Shown here: in pieces, positions 39,230 through 52,560 of the stretch
How the letters are laid out: each line of letters starts with the position of its first letter
Position numbering within the stretch: position 1 is the stretch's first letter
DNA from: Sinotaia quadrata
Lineage: Eukaryota > Mollusca > Gastropoda > Architaenioglossa > Viviparidae
NCBI GenBank assembly: GCA_028829895.1
Contig: CM054181.1
Coordinates: forward strand, 69,125,759-69,189,758
Direction: 5' to 3'
Length of the DNA: 64,000 nt
Position numbers and translations under genes: made by a program
Notes under the pieces: generated by a model
Databases searched by the model: none
What the model was told of the DNA's origin: nothing
What the model saw: only the letters and a program-made list of their open reading frames with translations

Positions 39230-39460
39230 CTATTTCTAGGCAAGTGTATATAACCCGCTTATATTAAACATAAAACCTACTTTATTTGTTTATAACTCAC
39301 TTAATTCGAACTTTCATATACAATCTGCATAATTCTAACACAATCCACTTCGTTCGAACATATAACCCGCTATATTCGAACACAGATCCGCTTAGTTTGA
39401 AAATGCAGACGTAGCCCGTTTAATTCTAACATTTAAAAAAAACCCACTTAATTCAAACCA
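39230..39460. repeat. ~35-bp degenerate tandem repeat
   Basis: Six or seven units of CCGCTTAATTCGAACATATA type. Confidence 0.72.
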
Positions 39461-40010
39461 CTTGTGGTGCTGAAGACCGTTTCTTGTTAGTTGCAATCCT
39501 TCTTGGAGTGAGAAATGTACACATGATTCTTAACCGCTTCCGAATTTAAGGTAGTGGGCTTAGTGACTAGCCCATCGAATAGGACAATAAATCAAACCCG
39601 CTTGCTATACACCCACATCATTTAGAGTATAGATAATTTGGCAGTAGAAGATCGAAAAAGAATGCGCTTGACCGCTGCCCGGACAAATTGCACCCTCAGA
39701 ATCGCTCACACCTTCACTCAAATCGTCTGCTGTATTTCTTCTAGAACATAAATCTCTCCTTTGATGCTTGTACCTATCTGCAAAAACAGCGAATTATTTG
39801 GAAGTGGTTGCCGTAAAACCCAAATGAAAAAAGCACTCGAAAGTTCAAAGAAAATGTCAGTTGTGAACGATATCAAGTACTACTACGCTCGCGCTCATTT
39901 TTTGCAACAATTGTTGTGTAAGTCGACTAAGAAAACATTATAATATAACAAATAATTAAAGGATTTTTAATGTTCAACCAACCTCCAACCAAATACATAC
40001 AAACACATCT
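39461..40010. other. Intronic unique DNA, nothing recognised
   Basis: No motif, gene or array is identified. Confidence 0.5.

Positions 40011-40011
<1 letters not shown>

Positions 40012-40103
<92 letters not shown>
40012..40103. repeat. (GATA)n microsatellite
   Basis: About 23 perfect tetranucleotide units. The right flank (40104-40260) is GC-richer and open on the - strand, which could be the 3' part of a mobile element with a TATC tail. I cannot identify it. Confidence 0.95.
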
Positions 40104-40254
40104 CATCCCAGAAAGGGCCCCAAGTCTGCGACCCGATGCCGTTTTCTTTGTTCGTGGGACGAGGTAGGCACCATGGTGTCATCCGATCCCAACACACTCC
40201 CTTCCCTGTGCCGTGCTCCACCATCTGACTCTACCTCACCCTTCCAGCATCACC

Positions 40255-40256
<2 letters not shown>

Positions 40257-40316
<60 letters not shown>
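40257..40316. repeat. (CT)n microsatellite
   Basis: A pure CT run of about 60 bp. Confidence 0.97.
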
Positions 40317-40317
<1 letters not shown>

Positions 40318-41334
40318 AGTGCACACGCGTCATCTGCACAAAGTTCCTGTCGGTAAGAGAAAACGAAATGTACGCATACTTCGTAGACTCATCCCGTGCT
40401 CTTGCAATTCACGCATGTAATAACTTCGCGTTTGCTGTTGTGCTGCTCAAGCTACGTTCACACAGTTAACGTTTAGCTAGGTCAGCTTACCACGATCGAA
40501 TATTCCATTAGACTAGGGAAAGACGCAATCAAACACTTTCTTTATTTTCATTTCCAAGCCCTTGGAATGCTCAGTCCACAAAATTTTAACTACACCCGTT
40601 TGTGAATGTGGGACAAGAAGGCTTGAGAAGTGGCACAAGCCACAATATGGTTTGCTCAAATGTTTTAATTCAGATTGAATTTTTTTTTAATGCGATTTTG
40701 TTAGCGAAGTTAAAATTTCCACCTAAAGGACTTAGATATATAATATTGTACGCGAATATCTGCGGTCTACCACAAGTACTTTCCTGAACAGCATGCTTTG
40801 AAATTAAACTGTTTACTGAAAATTAAATTTAGAAGCAACCGGTTTGTATTTATAGCCGGTTGAATACTGGCCAATCACTGAACATCTTTTAATAAATGCA
40901 ACCAATAAACAGCTGGACTAGAATTCCTGAAGCTATTGTTTGCTTACTGGTTGGTTGTAACTAGATTTTGCCGAGACTTCTTCGATTGGTCGAATCAGTA
41001 AATTAAACTCTAACATTCGAATAAAGTTGATAGGAACGAAAAATTAAGGGTGTTCCAGGTGAGGGTGGCCTATTTTTTTTAGGGATGGGTGGGGGGAAAT
41101 ATCACTGAGCAATCCCAAATATAGAAAAATTATAACATTAAAATGTACAAATACAAATAACTTTGCGTAGCTCACAATTCAAATCGTTTCTCGGTTGCAG
41201 CCAATTAGTTCTTTGCAGCGTTTTTCTGAATGGCTGTGACAAGGGGGTGGTGGTGGAGGAAATGTTAAAATAACAAAGAATTGCCGTCTTCAATGTTCAA
41301 CATTCACAGTTCTCTTGATTTCTCTCCCTCTTTC

Positions 41335-41393
<59 letters not shown>

Positions 41394-42326
41394 TCCCTTG
41401 CCTGGGCTTTTGTATTGTTAAAACTCCTGTTGAAGTTACCCCTGATCTCTACAAATTATTCAATAAAATCAACTTTATTCAAGACATTGGTCTTGAACAT
41501 TTTAAATTTGTTTTGTTCTTTTTTTTAAAATTCAGTCTGCTTATTGAGATGCTAGTAAAGAAAGCATTCAGGCAGTAAGATTTTGTTATTCAGAAATTAT
41601 TCTAAGAAAGAAAACAAGAACGATAAATATTGTGCTGAAAGTCAGAGTTATTGAAATTCAAAGAAGAAGAGAGATCTTAGGCCGTGAAATTTTTGAATTT
41701 AGAGACTGTTGCAAAGGAATCTGGTAAGTCAAAGAGAAAGACTTGCGTTTTTACCCTGACCGACATCTGTTATCGATTGTAGTGTCATTCGTGATGTCCC
41801 ATCTACAAAGTAGTTGCATGGATCACGACACTACTCAACACACACGCACAAATCATCTCCCTTTCCCATCCTTCCTTCCCTCTCTCAGCTAGTTCATTTC
41901 TGTTCCTCCAGGAACTCTTTGAAAGACCTTTCTCCTGCAGCTGTTCTCTCCCCTGGCCAAAACCTGAAACCTTCTCCAGAACCTAAGTACCTCTCTACGC
42001 TCCTCTCACACCACCCCACTCCTCACTTTTTTCTAGGAGTTTTTTTCTTCTATCCCGTTCTCTGCATTCTATGGCGATGCGCGCGTAATTATCACAGCTG
42101 TTGTTGCTGGGCCTGGCAATCTGCATAAGAAGCAAAAAGACAAACGAAACGTGTCCATACAACCACTGAACTAAGGTTCGGTAGCACCAGCTTCCAGCCA
42201 ACCAGCGCTTGTTTGGCTTCCGCCCTTAAGGCTCACCCCAATGGTCTGCTGTTACCTGCATGCAACTGGCCTTTGTTTAGATTCAGTGTCTTTAGACAGT
42301 TCTTTGTGATGTGTGTGCGTACATGC
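40317..42326. other. Intronic unique DNA with a TG run
   Basis: (TG)n at 41336-41392. The stretch 41840-42030 is pyrimidine-rich on the + strand. No exon is recognised. Confidence 0.5.
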
Positions 42327-43196
<870 letters not shown>

Positions 43197-44720
43197 GCTT
43201 AGCATTTCTTTGTTTTCTTTTCTCTGATTTCGTTTGAAAGTGTGGAAGACCAAACGAAGAAAGTATTAAGTAGTTGCCTCCAACAATTAGTTATTACTTA
43301 CTGTCCATGCTTAATTGGTTTTTCATTTGAATAAAGAAACAAAATATCTGTTGAGTAAGACCATTTTGCTGTTACAACGAATTCATTCATTAAAATAAAA
43401 AATGCCATTTTTATTTTTAAGCTGTTTTGTTGTTTTTTTCAAGCGTAAACACTACTCGTTTTAATAAAGCTCTGTCTTTTTTGTCGAGTGGCACTAGTTA
43501 CTCGAAAGGGTAGACAATAAGTGCATAACAAACTGTAAATAAGAGTACCTAAGTAAGGGTACCCCATTCCAGGTGTTATTTCACAATGCCATCCCCAAAA
43601 TTCACAGTGCATACACAGACAATATGATAAAATTCTGTTCACCTAAGCATGGGTTTCAATTAACCCTTTTATTTTTTTTTTGTATTTTAATATAATTTCG
43701 AAGAACAACTTCTCATTTAAATTAATCCGCCCGCGAAATCAGCAAACTTTTAACATGAATACTGAAGGGAAAAGCCCGTAATTAATCAGTTCGAAGTGAC
43801 TTAAGTTTTAATTGTATGTGATTAAACCGTTTCCAATAATTTCCCTTGTCTAGCTGAACATCGAAAAACATGCGCTTGAAGGGGCGATAATCGTCATAGA
43901 TTATTGTTCTTTGATGCACTTAGAAATTGGTTCGGGAATGTTTGCTGCACCATAACATTGTTTTATCTCTATTTGAAATAGTTTTCTTTTAAACAAATAT
44001 ATTATCTATAAATTTCGTCTCTAGTCTCTGATGCAGTCTTTAACGAAGGTTTGGACTAGGTAAAACAACTGCGGTGGGTGAATGGGGGAATAATGGGTTA
44101 CTCACTATTATAATGTCGTTTTATTTTAATAATAATAGTAGTAGCAGTAACCTTCATCTTTACACACGCACACACACATTAAAAATAAATAAAGCTTAAG
44201 CGCTTTATTATGTTTAATCATGAGCAGGTAGCATATAGACTAGATGTTAATCATGTACAATATAGACTAGATGTTAAACATGTACAATAACAACAAAAAA
44301 ATGAGAATATTTTTAATGATTTTAAGAAAATGAACACACACACACACACACACCCCAAAAAAAAAATGGCAATGTATCATGCAATAATTACAGATGAGCT
44401 TCACACTTTAAAGTGGCCACATCAAGTACGCAAACAAAGTAAAGAAATCAGGGGGCTGGTGACACCAAGTATAAAAAATAAAATAAAAAAAGAAGAGAAA
44501 AAAATGAATGTGTGTGGGTGTTTGAAGAGCTCTCTTGAAATAAGGTTCCAGGTATAAATCCGAGGGAGGACAAATAAACCTTAATAAATTCAACGAAAAG
44601 GACGCCATTTTTCCCAATAGGGATTATGTTTTCTGAGAGAATATTTTTTCCCTTTTAGTGTTAACTACTTTTCCACTGCTGATTTTAACCACTTTTCCAC
44701 TGCTGATTTCCTCATCTGTA
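43197..44720. other. Intronic AT-rich DNA, nothing recognised
   Basis: Short CA run at 44335-44354. A short 44330-44557 frame is Lys-rich and without domains. Confidence 0.5.
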
Positions 44721-44723
44721 ATC

Positions 44724-44862
44724 AATCAGGTGACGTCTTGTCTTGCATTAAAAACTTTGTGACTTCTACGTGTGTCGCTAGTACCCTAAAGCAAGTTTAC
44801 GTCACAGACCTGGCGACCTTTTCGTTTGTGGCTAGTAGCGTTTACGTCACATGTGAGTCAGC
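44724..44862. promoter_or_regulatory. Candidate bZIP/E-box cluster upstream of exon 2
   Basis: CAGGTG (44727) overlaps TGACGTC (44731). TTACGTCAC occurs twice (44797 and 44842), followed by TGAGTCA (44854). The two TTACGTCAC copies sit in a diverged 45-bp direct repeat. The motifs resemble CRE/ATF and AP-1 sites; function is inferred only. Confidence 0.35.
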
Positions 44863-45125
44863 ATTTTTGCTGTTGTTTGGCAAAAGTTCAGAGGACAAGA
44901 CAAAATCTGTATGAACGCATACTTAGTAAAGTTAGCCTCTGAACAAATTTTATGCGTGTTTTTCTTTTTTTTTTCTCTTTTGTCATTCTTTCTTTCTGAT
45001 TGAATATTTGCACCTGGTACTGTTGGTTTATTTCATGTCTTATTAATTTGTTGTCTCCTAACAGTGATTATTCTTAATTGCCACAATGGGATTATTAATA
45101 CATTTTGTGTTTATTTGCTTGACAG

Positions 45126-46240
45126 ACAATCAACGGTATCAGCAAGTACCTCCTCCTCCTCTTCCTCCTCCCAGCGTTCATTCTGCAGCCGAGCTTCATG
45201 ACAAGGCCGGTCTCTCAGATGGCGACAGTGACAGCGGATGTTCGACTCAGAACGAAACGCGCTGCCAGCTGCCGCCGGAAGTGGAGTACGGTTGGGCAGA
45301 ATGTCATGCGCACTTCTCTCTCTTGTACGACCTTATGACGCAAGGCTCACGCAAGCTGCCCGCGAAGGACATCGTAGACCATAACCATTACACGGGCATG
45401 GAAATCGCTGAACACGCTCCATACGATTACTCCAAGGCCGCCCCTAGAGAGTCCCAGGAACCAACCGTGCTCTGTGACCTTATGACAGAGAGTCCGCGCA
45501 GAGCGTCGTGTCGTGACGTCCCAGACCACGCTGTGGAAGTGGAGGTGCCGATGCTGCCGTACCAGCACCATCAGCAGCCTCTCTCCCAGGACGTCCAGTG
45601 CCCGACACCGGTCAACCAGTGCGCGACACCAGTTAGTCTGCCTTCCGAACCCATCAGCATCCGCTACGAGGCCAGGCGATCCTTGAACGACTTGCTGTTT
45701 GCGGCTGGTCTGCCACCTACGTCGCCGCCATCACCCTCCTCCTTGTCTTCGACGTCATCCAGGTCTCCGGTTGACGCCCACGCTTGCGACGACTGCGGCA
45801 AGCGCTACAGCACTTCTTCCAACCTTGCGCGCCATCGCCAAACACACAGGTCGCACGGAGACAAGAAGGCACGCAAGTGTCCTCACTGCGAAAAGGTCTA
45901 CGTGTCCATGCCGGCTTTTAGCATGCACGTACGCACGCACAATCAGGGCTGCGCTTGCCCCCACTGCGGGAAGCGCTTTTCGCGGCCGTGGCTGCTGCAA
46001 GGTCACATCCGCACGCACACAGGTGAGAAACCGTTCGCCTGTCCCCAGTGCGGCAAGTCGTTCGCCGACAAGTCCAACCTGCGCGCCCACATCCAGACCC
46101 ACTCGACGGAAAAGCCGTACGTGTGTGGCCGCTGTGGGAAGGCGTTTGCCCTCAAGTCATACCTGTACAAGCACGAAGAGTCGTCGTGCATGCGTGGCGA
46201 GCGCTTCCGGCCACTGAAGAAGGGTGCTGTCGATTATTGA
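45126..46240 (+). CDS. scrt: Scratch-family repressor, exon 2 (five zinc fingers)
   Basis: Encodes residues 158-528 of the spliced product and the stop. After a proline-rich stretch (about 164-171) comes an unstructured region with two related segments (223-243 and 272-292, LxDLMT...DxxDH). Five zinc fingers follow: ZF1 378-398, ZF2 409-429, ZF3 435-455, ZF4 463-483 and ZF5 491-512. ZF1-4 are C2H2. ZF5 ends H-x4-C (HEESSC), the C2HC form usual in Snail-superfamily last fingers. Scratch rather than Snail is indicated by [16 protein letters not shown] in ZF1, [10 protein letters not shown] in ZF2 and [10 protein letters not shown] in ZF5. [18 protein letters not shown] and [10 protein letters not shown] are superfamily-wide. 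Family members bind CAGGTG E-boxes and repress non-neural or apoptotic genes in neurons. The acceptor TTTGCTTGACAG is in the frame-compatible phase. An in-frame ATG at 45086 lies in intronic sequence and is not the start. Confidence 0.92.
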
Positions 46241-47050
46241 AGAGGGGCTGTTGAAAGACGAAGGTCACGTGATAAACAGTGCATTATGTTGGCACTTGAA
46301 GAGAAGAAATGAGGACTTATCAGGTCACCACCTTTCCTCAAGTCGATACCGACCAAAAGGAATTATTATTTTAAGTCACTTTCTGTTCAGTTTCGGGAAC
46401 AGTGTTTTCGCTTTTGCATTTAATGTCGACGTGTGCTGTGTAAGAATGATCAAACGAAGTGGTAGTGGTGACTGGTTTGCGGGAGGAGGCAAAGAGAGAC
46501 TTTTGCTCTGTGCAGCAATTTTCGACCATTACCACTTACCAAAGAAAACTTCTGCGCGTTCATTTCATTGCCTTCCTCACTTGCCCTGTGTCATTTACTG
46601 AACCTGATACTAAAACAGACACATAAAGTGACGTCATTTATTATGTAAATCAGCAAAAGCTGTCAGATTTTAACAAACACTTTTGCTTTGTGAACTATGT
46701 TAATTTCATTTTCACACCTTTTTTTTAAAACTTAAACCACTGGTCGAAATACCCCTTCAGTCTCGTCAGATTGATCGGGCATCTAAAATCAATTTCAATT
46801 ATTTATTTATTTATTTATTGTTCGTTATAAAAAAAAAATACTTTGGAGATAACTAACATTTGAATTGGTTTTTCAATGTAATACATCTCTTTGTATGTTC
46901 TTTTAATTTATTTATGTTATACACCTTAATCAATGAAAGGTGTAAAGAATATCAGCACGTATGTAAACTTTTATATGACTAATTATGCTGAAGACACATT
47001 GTAGATATAGTTTGGTATAAATACAGCTCTATTAAAGCAGTCATTCTGCT
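46241..47050 (+). other. scrt: Presumptive scratch 3' UTR
   Basis: Four overlapping ATTTA pentamers (46801, 46805, 46809, 46813) form a class II-like AU-rich element in mRNA sense. ATTAAA at 47031-47036, followed by GT-rich sequence, is the best polyadenylation signal I see. The UTR end is inferred. Confidence 0.45.
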
Positions 47051-48429
47051 ACGAGGACATTCATGCCGACGGATTGCGTGTACGGCTGTATTGAATACAA
47101 AGGCAAAGTGTGTCTTGCTTATGGATGTCAAGTGTTGCCGTAAATGACATAATAATAATAATCATGAGAGCACGTGCCATAATCTGACTGTAGTGTCTGT
47201 CATAGGTTGATGACAGTATCCTTAAAGCTGTCAAAATTTAAAGCGCGTACATTAGTGCAATAGAATGATGGTACGTCCAAAATATATGTATTTCATTTGT
47301 CTCGGAACACTTGCATTTAGTATAATTTAATGAAAGCGCTGCTGTCTTCCAATACCGTATTATCTCTGGTAACAAAGTTGAAACTAATATAGCTTTCAGG
47401 GTTTCGATCCAGACTGGAAAGACTGCTTTCATGCAAGCATCCACTCTGGACAGACTGAAAAATAACACCAGACAGACTGTAAAATAACATCAGACAGACT
47501 GCAGTTTTTAAAAAAAATCTGTAGTGCAAGGACTTCGTTTCAACAAACACCCATTCCCTAAATATTACAATTATACGAAAGTCCGTTTCAACAAACACCC
47601 ATTCCCTAAATATTACAATTATACGAAAGTCCGTTTCGAAAACACCGCAGCTACGCTAAAATATGAATGACATGTTTTCAAGTATAGTTTGTGATTTTTT
47701 TTTAAAATCTAAATCCTGTGCTGTATTAGAATTGAAATCGTGCACGAGTTAAGTTAAATGCATTGTTTATATTTTTGGCTAATTTATTTAATAATTTATT
47801 AATGTATGAATTTTTCATCGTTCGATTTTATATTACTGTTCTACTATTTATTTCATGTACGCTTACATTACGTCGGTGACATAACCGTTAACCTATGAGA
47901 AATATGACTTGTAAGCACCAACCAGAATCCTTCACCAGTTAAAATGAACAAATTTAAAGGTGCCTCGACGATTATTGTAATTAAACGCGGACCAATCTAT
48001 CATTTTTCACATTTATGTTTCATCTTATTTTTGTCCATTCTTTTCTGTCTCTCTTTTCTTTCACTTTCATCATCGAAGACTGGCCCAACTTATCGCTCTT
48101 TGGGCATTTAGTAACCGATATAAACATATTCAGACAAGACCTCCGGTTATCGGGTTAGCGGTAGATTTTTCTAGATTTTCATCAGCTTTGGAACGTGTTG
48201 TCAAGACAAACACTCCTTAATTGCAGTACCTTAATTGTTAGATGCTTTGCCCGCCCCTTTGTGTAAAAATTAATCGTACGGAAACTTCAAATTATACGAG
48301 GCTTTCGTCATTCCTAACAAAGTGCGCCTAGTGGCCTGAACGCTGCCCAGATTCCTTCAGTCACTAGCAGAGGGCTCAGCGAACGTGCGCCTCGCTGTTG
48401 TATAACTAAGATATGATGGAACATAATCA
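47051..48429. other. Unique DNA downstream of scratch
   Basis: A 48-bp segment (TTTCAACAAACACCCATTCC) is duplicated in tandem at 47538 and 47586. No gene is recognised. Confidence 0.5.
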
Positions 48430-48760
48430 GTTTGTTCCAACAATGACACACATACACAAATCAAGACACAAACCTATTCCTCCATTAATGCGCATAACAC
48501 ACATCACACATACACAAATCAAGACACAAACCTATTCCACAATTAATGCACATAACACACATCACACATACACAAATCAAGACACAAACCTGTTCCTCCA
48601 TTAATGCATACAACACACATACACAAATCAAACCAATAACTTATTCCAATAATACACCTCACAGACAAGACAAAACCTATTCTTACAATAATATTCATCC
48701 AAAAATTACGACACAAACCTGTTCAACAGCAATACACATAATTATACAAATCAAGCCAAC
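48430..48760. repeat. ~57-bp minisatellite
   Basis: Five or six units of ACACAAATCAAGACACAAAC and CTATTCCTCCATTAATGC, decaying to the right. Confidence 0.85.
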
Positions 48761-49145
48761 AATTTCGTTTAAAAAATTCTTGCAGTGTTTGATAAAAGTC
48801 GAAAAGAGAACTATTGCTATTTTCTTTTCTTTTCTTAACTGCTAATTTACCTTTATTTTATTCTGTCTTTCAGAAAGGGAATCTAATTCATTTATGACGT
48901 ACAAGTATGTGCCACTTAATACAAGACAGTTTATACACGTTTGCATGCATGTATTTCTTTAAGTTATTTATTCGTCCTTGAAAATTGTTTGCACAGTGAT
49001 TCTTTCCTTACTGGTGCAAACAGACAAAATGACGTTAACAAAAACTGTTATGATGTATGATGATCTCATCAAAAGTGGGTGCTCGACCGAATTCACTTTA
49101 AACACCAGCGCTATCCAGTGAACGCGGCTACTCGAAACTATGCTC
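48761..49145. other. AT-rich DNA, nothing recognised
   Basis: No motif or array is seen. Confidence 0.5.
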
Positions 49146-49375
49146 GCGTATTGTATTCATTACTCACGTCCTTCAACTACGTATAGCATTATCAAGTTAG
49201 GGCGTATTGTATTCATTACTCACGTCCTTCAACTACGTATAGCATTATCAAGTTAGGGCGTATTGTATTCATTACTGACGTCCTTCAACTACGTATAGCA
49301 TTATCAAGTTAGGGCGTATTGTATTCATTACTGACGTCCTTCAACTACGTATAGCATTATCAAGTTAGGGCGTAT
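49146..49375. repeat. 56-bp minisatellite, four copies
   Basis: Units start at 49146, 49202, 49258 and 49314 (GCGTATTGTATTCATTACT). The first two differ from the last two at one base (CTCACG/CTGACG), suggesting a two-step duplication. Confidence 0.95.
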
Positions 49376-49879
49376 AGTTTATGTATATTTTATAAACTTA
49401 TTTTATGAAGATTTCAGTGAAATGAAAAACAGTGCCATTGACGTCTGTTTGGCAACAATGCCAGCAACTCGTTTATATATATATATGTATGCTAATGTAC
49501 TTAGCACATTATTGCAGGACACAAATGACTAATATATCCACAACTTTCCTGACCTTGCTTAAAACATATGTCATTGTCGGCGACATTTGTAAATCCAAAA
49601 GGTTTTGTGGTCATCTTCCGTTTTTGTGTAAATTTGTTACTGAGAAAGTATATTTCCTTAGAGGCGTTCGTTAGAAGTTATATTTTAGAATCTCGAAACA
49701 ATTTGGACGCTTTGAAAGTAAGATGGGAACATCAAAATATATTTAAAAAGACGATCAGATCGGTTAGAATTGCCACATTAACGTTCTTTTTCCAACTTTT
49801 GACATATGTAAATGCAGCAGACGACATTGTCGCTGGACACCTCACCAGCAATCGATGCTTTTTAACTGCCTTTCTTTTA

Positions 49880-50070
49880 TAACCAAGATAAAACTCTGGT
49901 ATAGTGTTGCCTTTCTTTTATAACCAAGATATAACTCTGGTATAGTGTTGTCTTTCTTTTATAACCAAGACATAACTCTGGTATATGGTTGTCTTTCTTT
50001 TATAACCAAGATATAACTCTGGTATAGGGTTGTCTTTCTTTTATAACCAAGATATAACGCTGGTATAGGA
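49880..50070. repeat. ~41-bp minisatellite
   Basis: Five units of CTTTCTTTTATAACCAAGAT and ATAACTCTGGTATAG. Confidence 0.93.
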
Positions 50071-50439
50071 TTGTCAACGGTAAGATTTTTATCTGCGCAT
50101 AAAAACTCTCTGTGGAGGATTCTTCAGCTGCAAGACAGACAACCACTGCCACTTTAGGTGGGGGTCAGATGTCATTCGATAAAAAAGAAAGGGTGCATCA
50201 CAATGAGTCACAACGTTTAATTAAAAAAATGTTCAAAATAAAATTGATTTAAAGCATCTTTTAATTTCTCCAGTTGTATGTACATCCTGTTCCTATTCAT
50301 GGCTTATAGCTTAAGAAAACAATATTAAATGCAAATGATATTCCTTGTAAGATTATAGCGTGAACAATGAAACCGGAAGTTGACCACAAAAATCTATTTT
50401 TATAACAGTTATGGCAGTACGCTTATATTTTCAGGAAAG

Positions 50440-50640
50440 TCGTAAATACTAATGTCATTTATTTCAAAAGCACATTTCTGCAGGACACAAATAATCTAAT
50501 ATATACTAATGTAATTTATTTCAAAACACATTACTGCATTTTACAAATCTAATATATAATAATTGTAATTTATTTCAAAGGCACATTATTGCATAACACA
50601 AGTAATCTAATATATAATAATGCAATTCATTTCAAAGTTG
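50440..50640. repeat. ~60-bp degenerate tandem repeat
   Basis: Three or four units of AATCTAATATATAATAATG and TTTATTTCAAAGCACATTA type. Confidence 0.75.
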
Positions 50641-52399
50641 AACTTTTCAAATTTCTATGTGAACCATAAAATCTGCCTCATTCAGGTTTGGCTGATTTTC
50701 AACAAACTTGTTTGCTACAATGGTGAATTCAAGCTTTGTTTATCCATTGTTTTCTTTCATGAGACTTCTTTTTAAAGAAACAATTATTTCTAACCCATGC
50801 ATGGTATTTAGTATAGCTTTTTGTTTGTTTGTTTGTTTGTTTGTTTGTTTGTTGTGTTTGTTTGTTTGTTTGTTTTCATATGCGGTCACAGATACGTGGA
50901 CAACTCTGTTTTGATCGCGAATTCATCATCATTGGTCATCTTCTCTTAATTTGGACCAAATATTAATTTTGTACTTTCTTTTGAACCGTTTGATTATTGT
51001 GTGGTGTGTTTGTATGACGACACGCCAATATCGAAAGATTTGGCACGTGAGTTGCAGTCAATCATTGTGAAGTGGTGCTTCTATTCTTTTATTCTCTTTT
51101 TTTTTCAGGGTTTTTTAAAGTTGCTTTTAAGGATGTTTTATTGCTTGTTAACTATAATTGCTTTGTCATCAAAACGAATCTTAGAATGGCAGTTCTAGAA
51201 GCCAACGGCACTGTGAGGTGAACTTAAATTTCGATAAGACTAATGTTGTACATTAAATCCATTTGCATAGTCATACCTATTCATGGCAGATCTCGTTTTC
51301 GTTATTATCCATGTAAAAGAATTTCCCTTTGATTTTTCATCTTAGTAAATACTTTGCACTGTAGAAGTTTCTTGGGGAATGCTAGTGTAGCTAAGACTTA
51401 GACATCGTACCCGAGACAGGCACTTGTAGCCAAGACTTAGATATCGTACTCAAGACAGATACGTGTAGACAAGACTTATACATTGTAGCCAAGACAGAGA
51501 CATTCCGGATGTGATTCCAATCCACGCTTGAGAGGTATTTACAAGGTGTGAGACTCCATAGTCACTGTTTATTCCGTTATAGATATACTGTTTACAGGTT
51601 ATGTCTGAATTTGTAATTACACTTCTGTATTGACACCTCAATACAGTAACACGTGACTATCATTTTTTCAATGAACACTGGGGACAAAGAAATAATACGA
51701 ATCGGAAAGAGGCTTGTTGTATGACATATTTTGTTTGTACAAGCTGCATAATAGTCTAAATAATTTTACTTGTGTATGAGACAGTTTAGCATCTATACTT
51801 TGTCCAGAACACTAAATTGTTACAATTAAAAAAAGATTTTTTTCAAGCACCAACTTGATCTAATTTAAATTATTATTCAAAATAAATATTGTATACCATT
51901 TAAATGTTTTTGTCATAAAGCATATTTCAAAAATATAATTTGTAAAGAAATAATTTGACATTAATCGCACTTAATTATTGTTTAAAGTTTTACTATTTAT
52001 TAATTTCTTAAAAGCAATTAATTATTTGAATGACTAATTCATACAACGTAAATTAAAGTCTTCGCTGGTTAAAAGAAATTAAAAAATTTTCAATTATTGT
52101 TCCTCTCTTCCAAACTTGTAAGAACTTTCACTTGCCTTCTTTTTATTATGTTCTAAAAATTTACCTTCGGTTACTGTTTTTCCTCCTTTCTAAAGGATCG
52201 CTCAGTTAAATTTTTTCTTACTTCTCAAAGATTTCACTCAGTTACAGTTATTTCACTGTTCTAAGAATTTTCATTCAACTACTGCTTTACCTGTGTTCTA
52301 ATAATATACAGTTAGAGTTCTTTCTTTGCGGTAAAATTAACTGGCCTCTGGTACTGTTTTTCGTACGTAACAAATAATTATATAAATTATCTGCAATTT
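50641..52399. other. AT-rich DNA with small repeats
   Basis: (GTTT)n at 50821-50873. Weak repeats of GTAGCCAAGACTTAGA lie at 51390-51500. No gene is recognised. Confidence 0.5.
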
Positions 52400-52560
52400 G
52401 TCCTCTTTTAATGTTCTACTTCTGAAACTGTTTTTCGTGCGTAGCAAACATGCAGTTTAACTCTGTTAATGTTCTACTTCTGGTGCTGTCTTTCGTACGT
52501 AACAACCATCCGCAATTTGTCTTCTGTTAATGTTCTACTTCTGTAGCAAAAGCCTAAACA
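52400..52560. repeat. ~70-bp degenerate tandem repeat
   Basis: Three partial units of AATGTTCTACTTCTG and GTTTTTCGTACGTAACAA. Confidence 0.65.

Noticed and set aside
41050..41064. Possible recursive splice site CCAG|GTGAGG
   Set aside because: No pyrimidine tract precedes it.
45086..45124. ATG at 45086 as start of an independent 384-residue zinc-finger protein
   Set aside because: The first 13 residues come from intronic AT-rich sequence ending in an acceptor, and they lack a SNAG motif, which exon 1 supplies in the right phase.
45699..46217. Arg/Thr-rich open frames overlapping the fingers
   Set aside because: Shifted-frame shadows of the zinc-finger exon.
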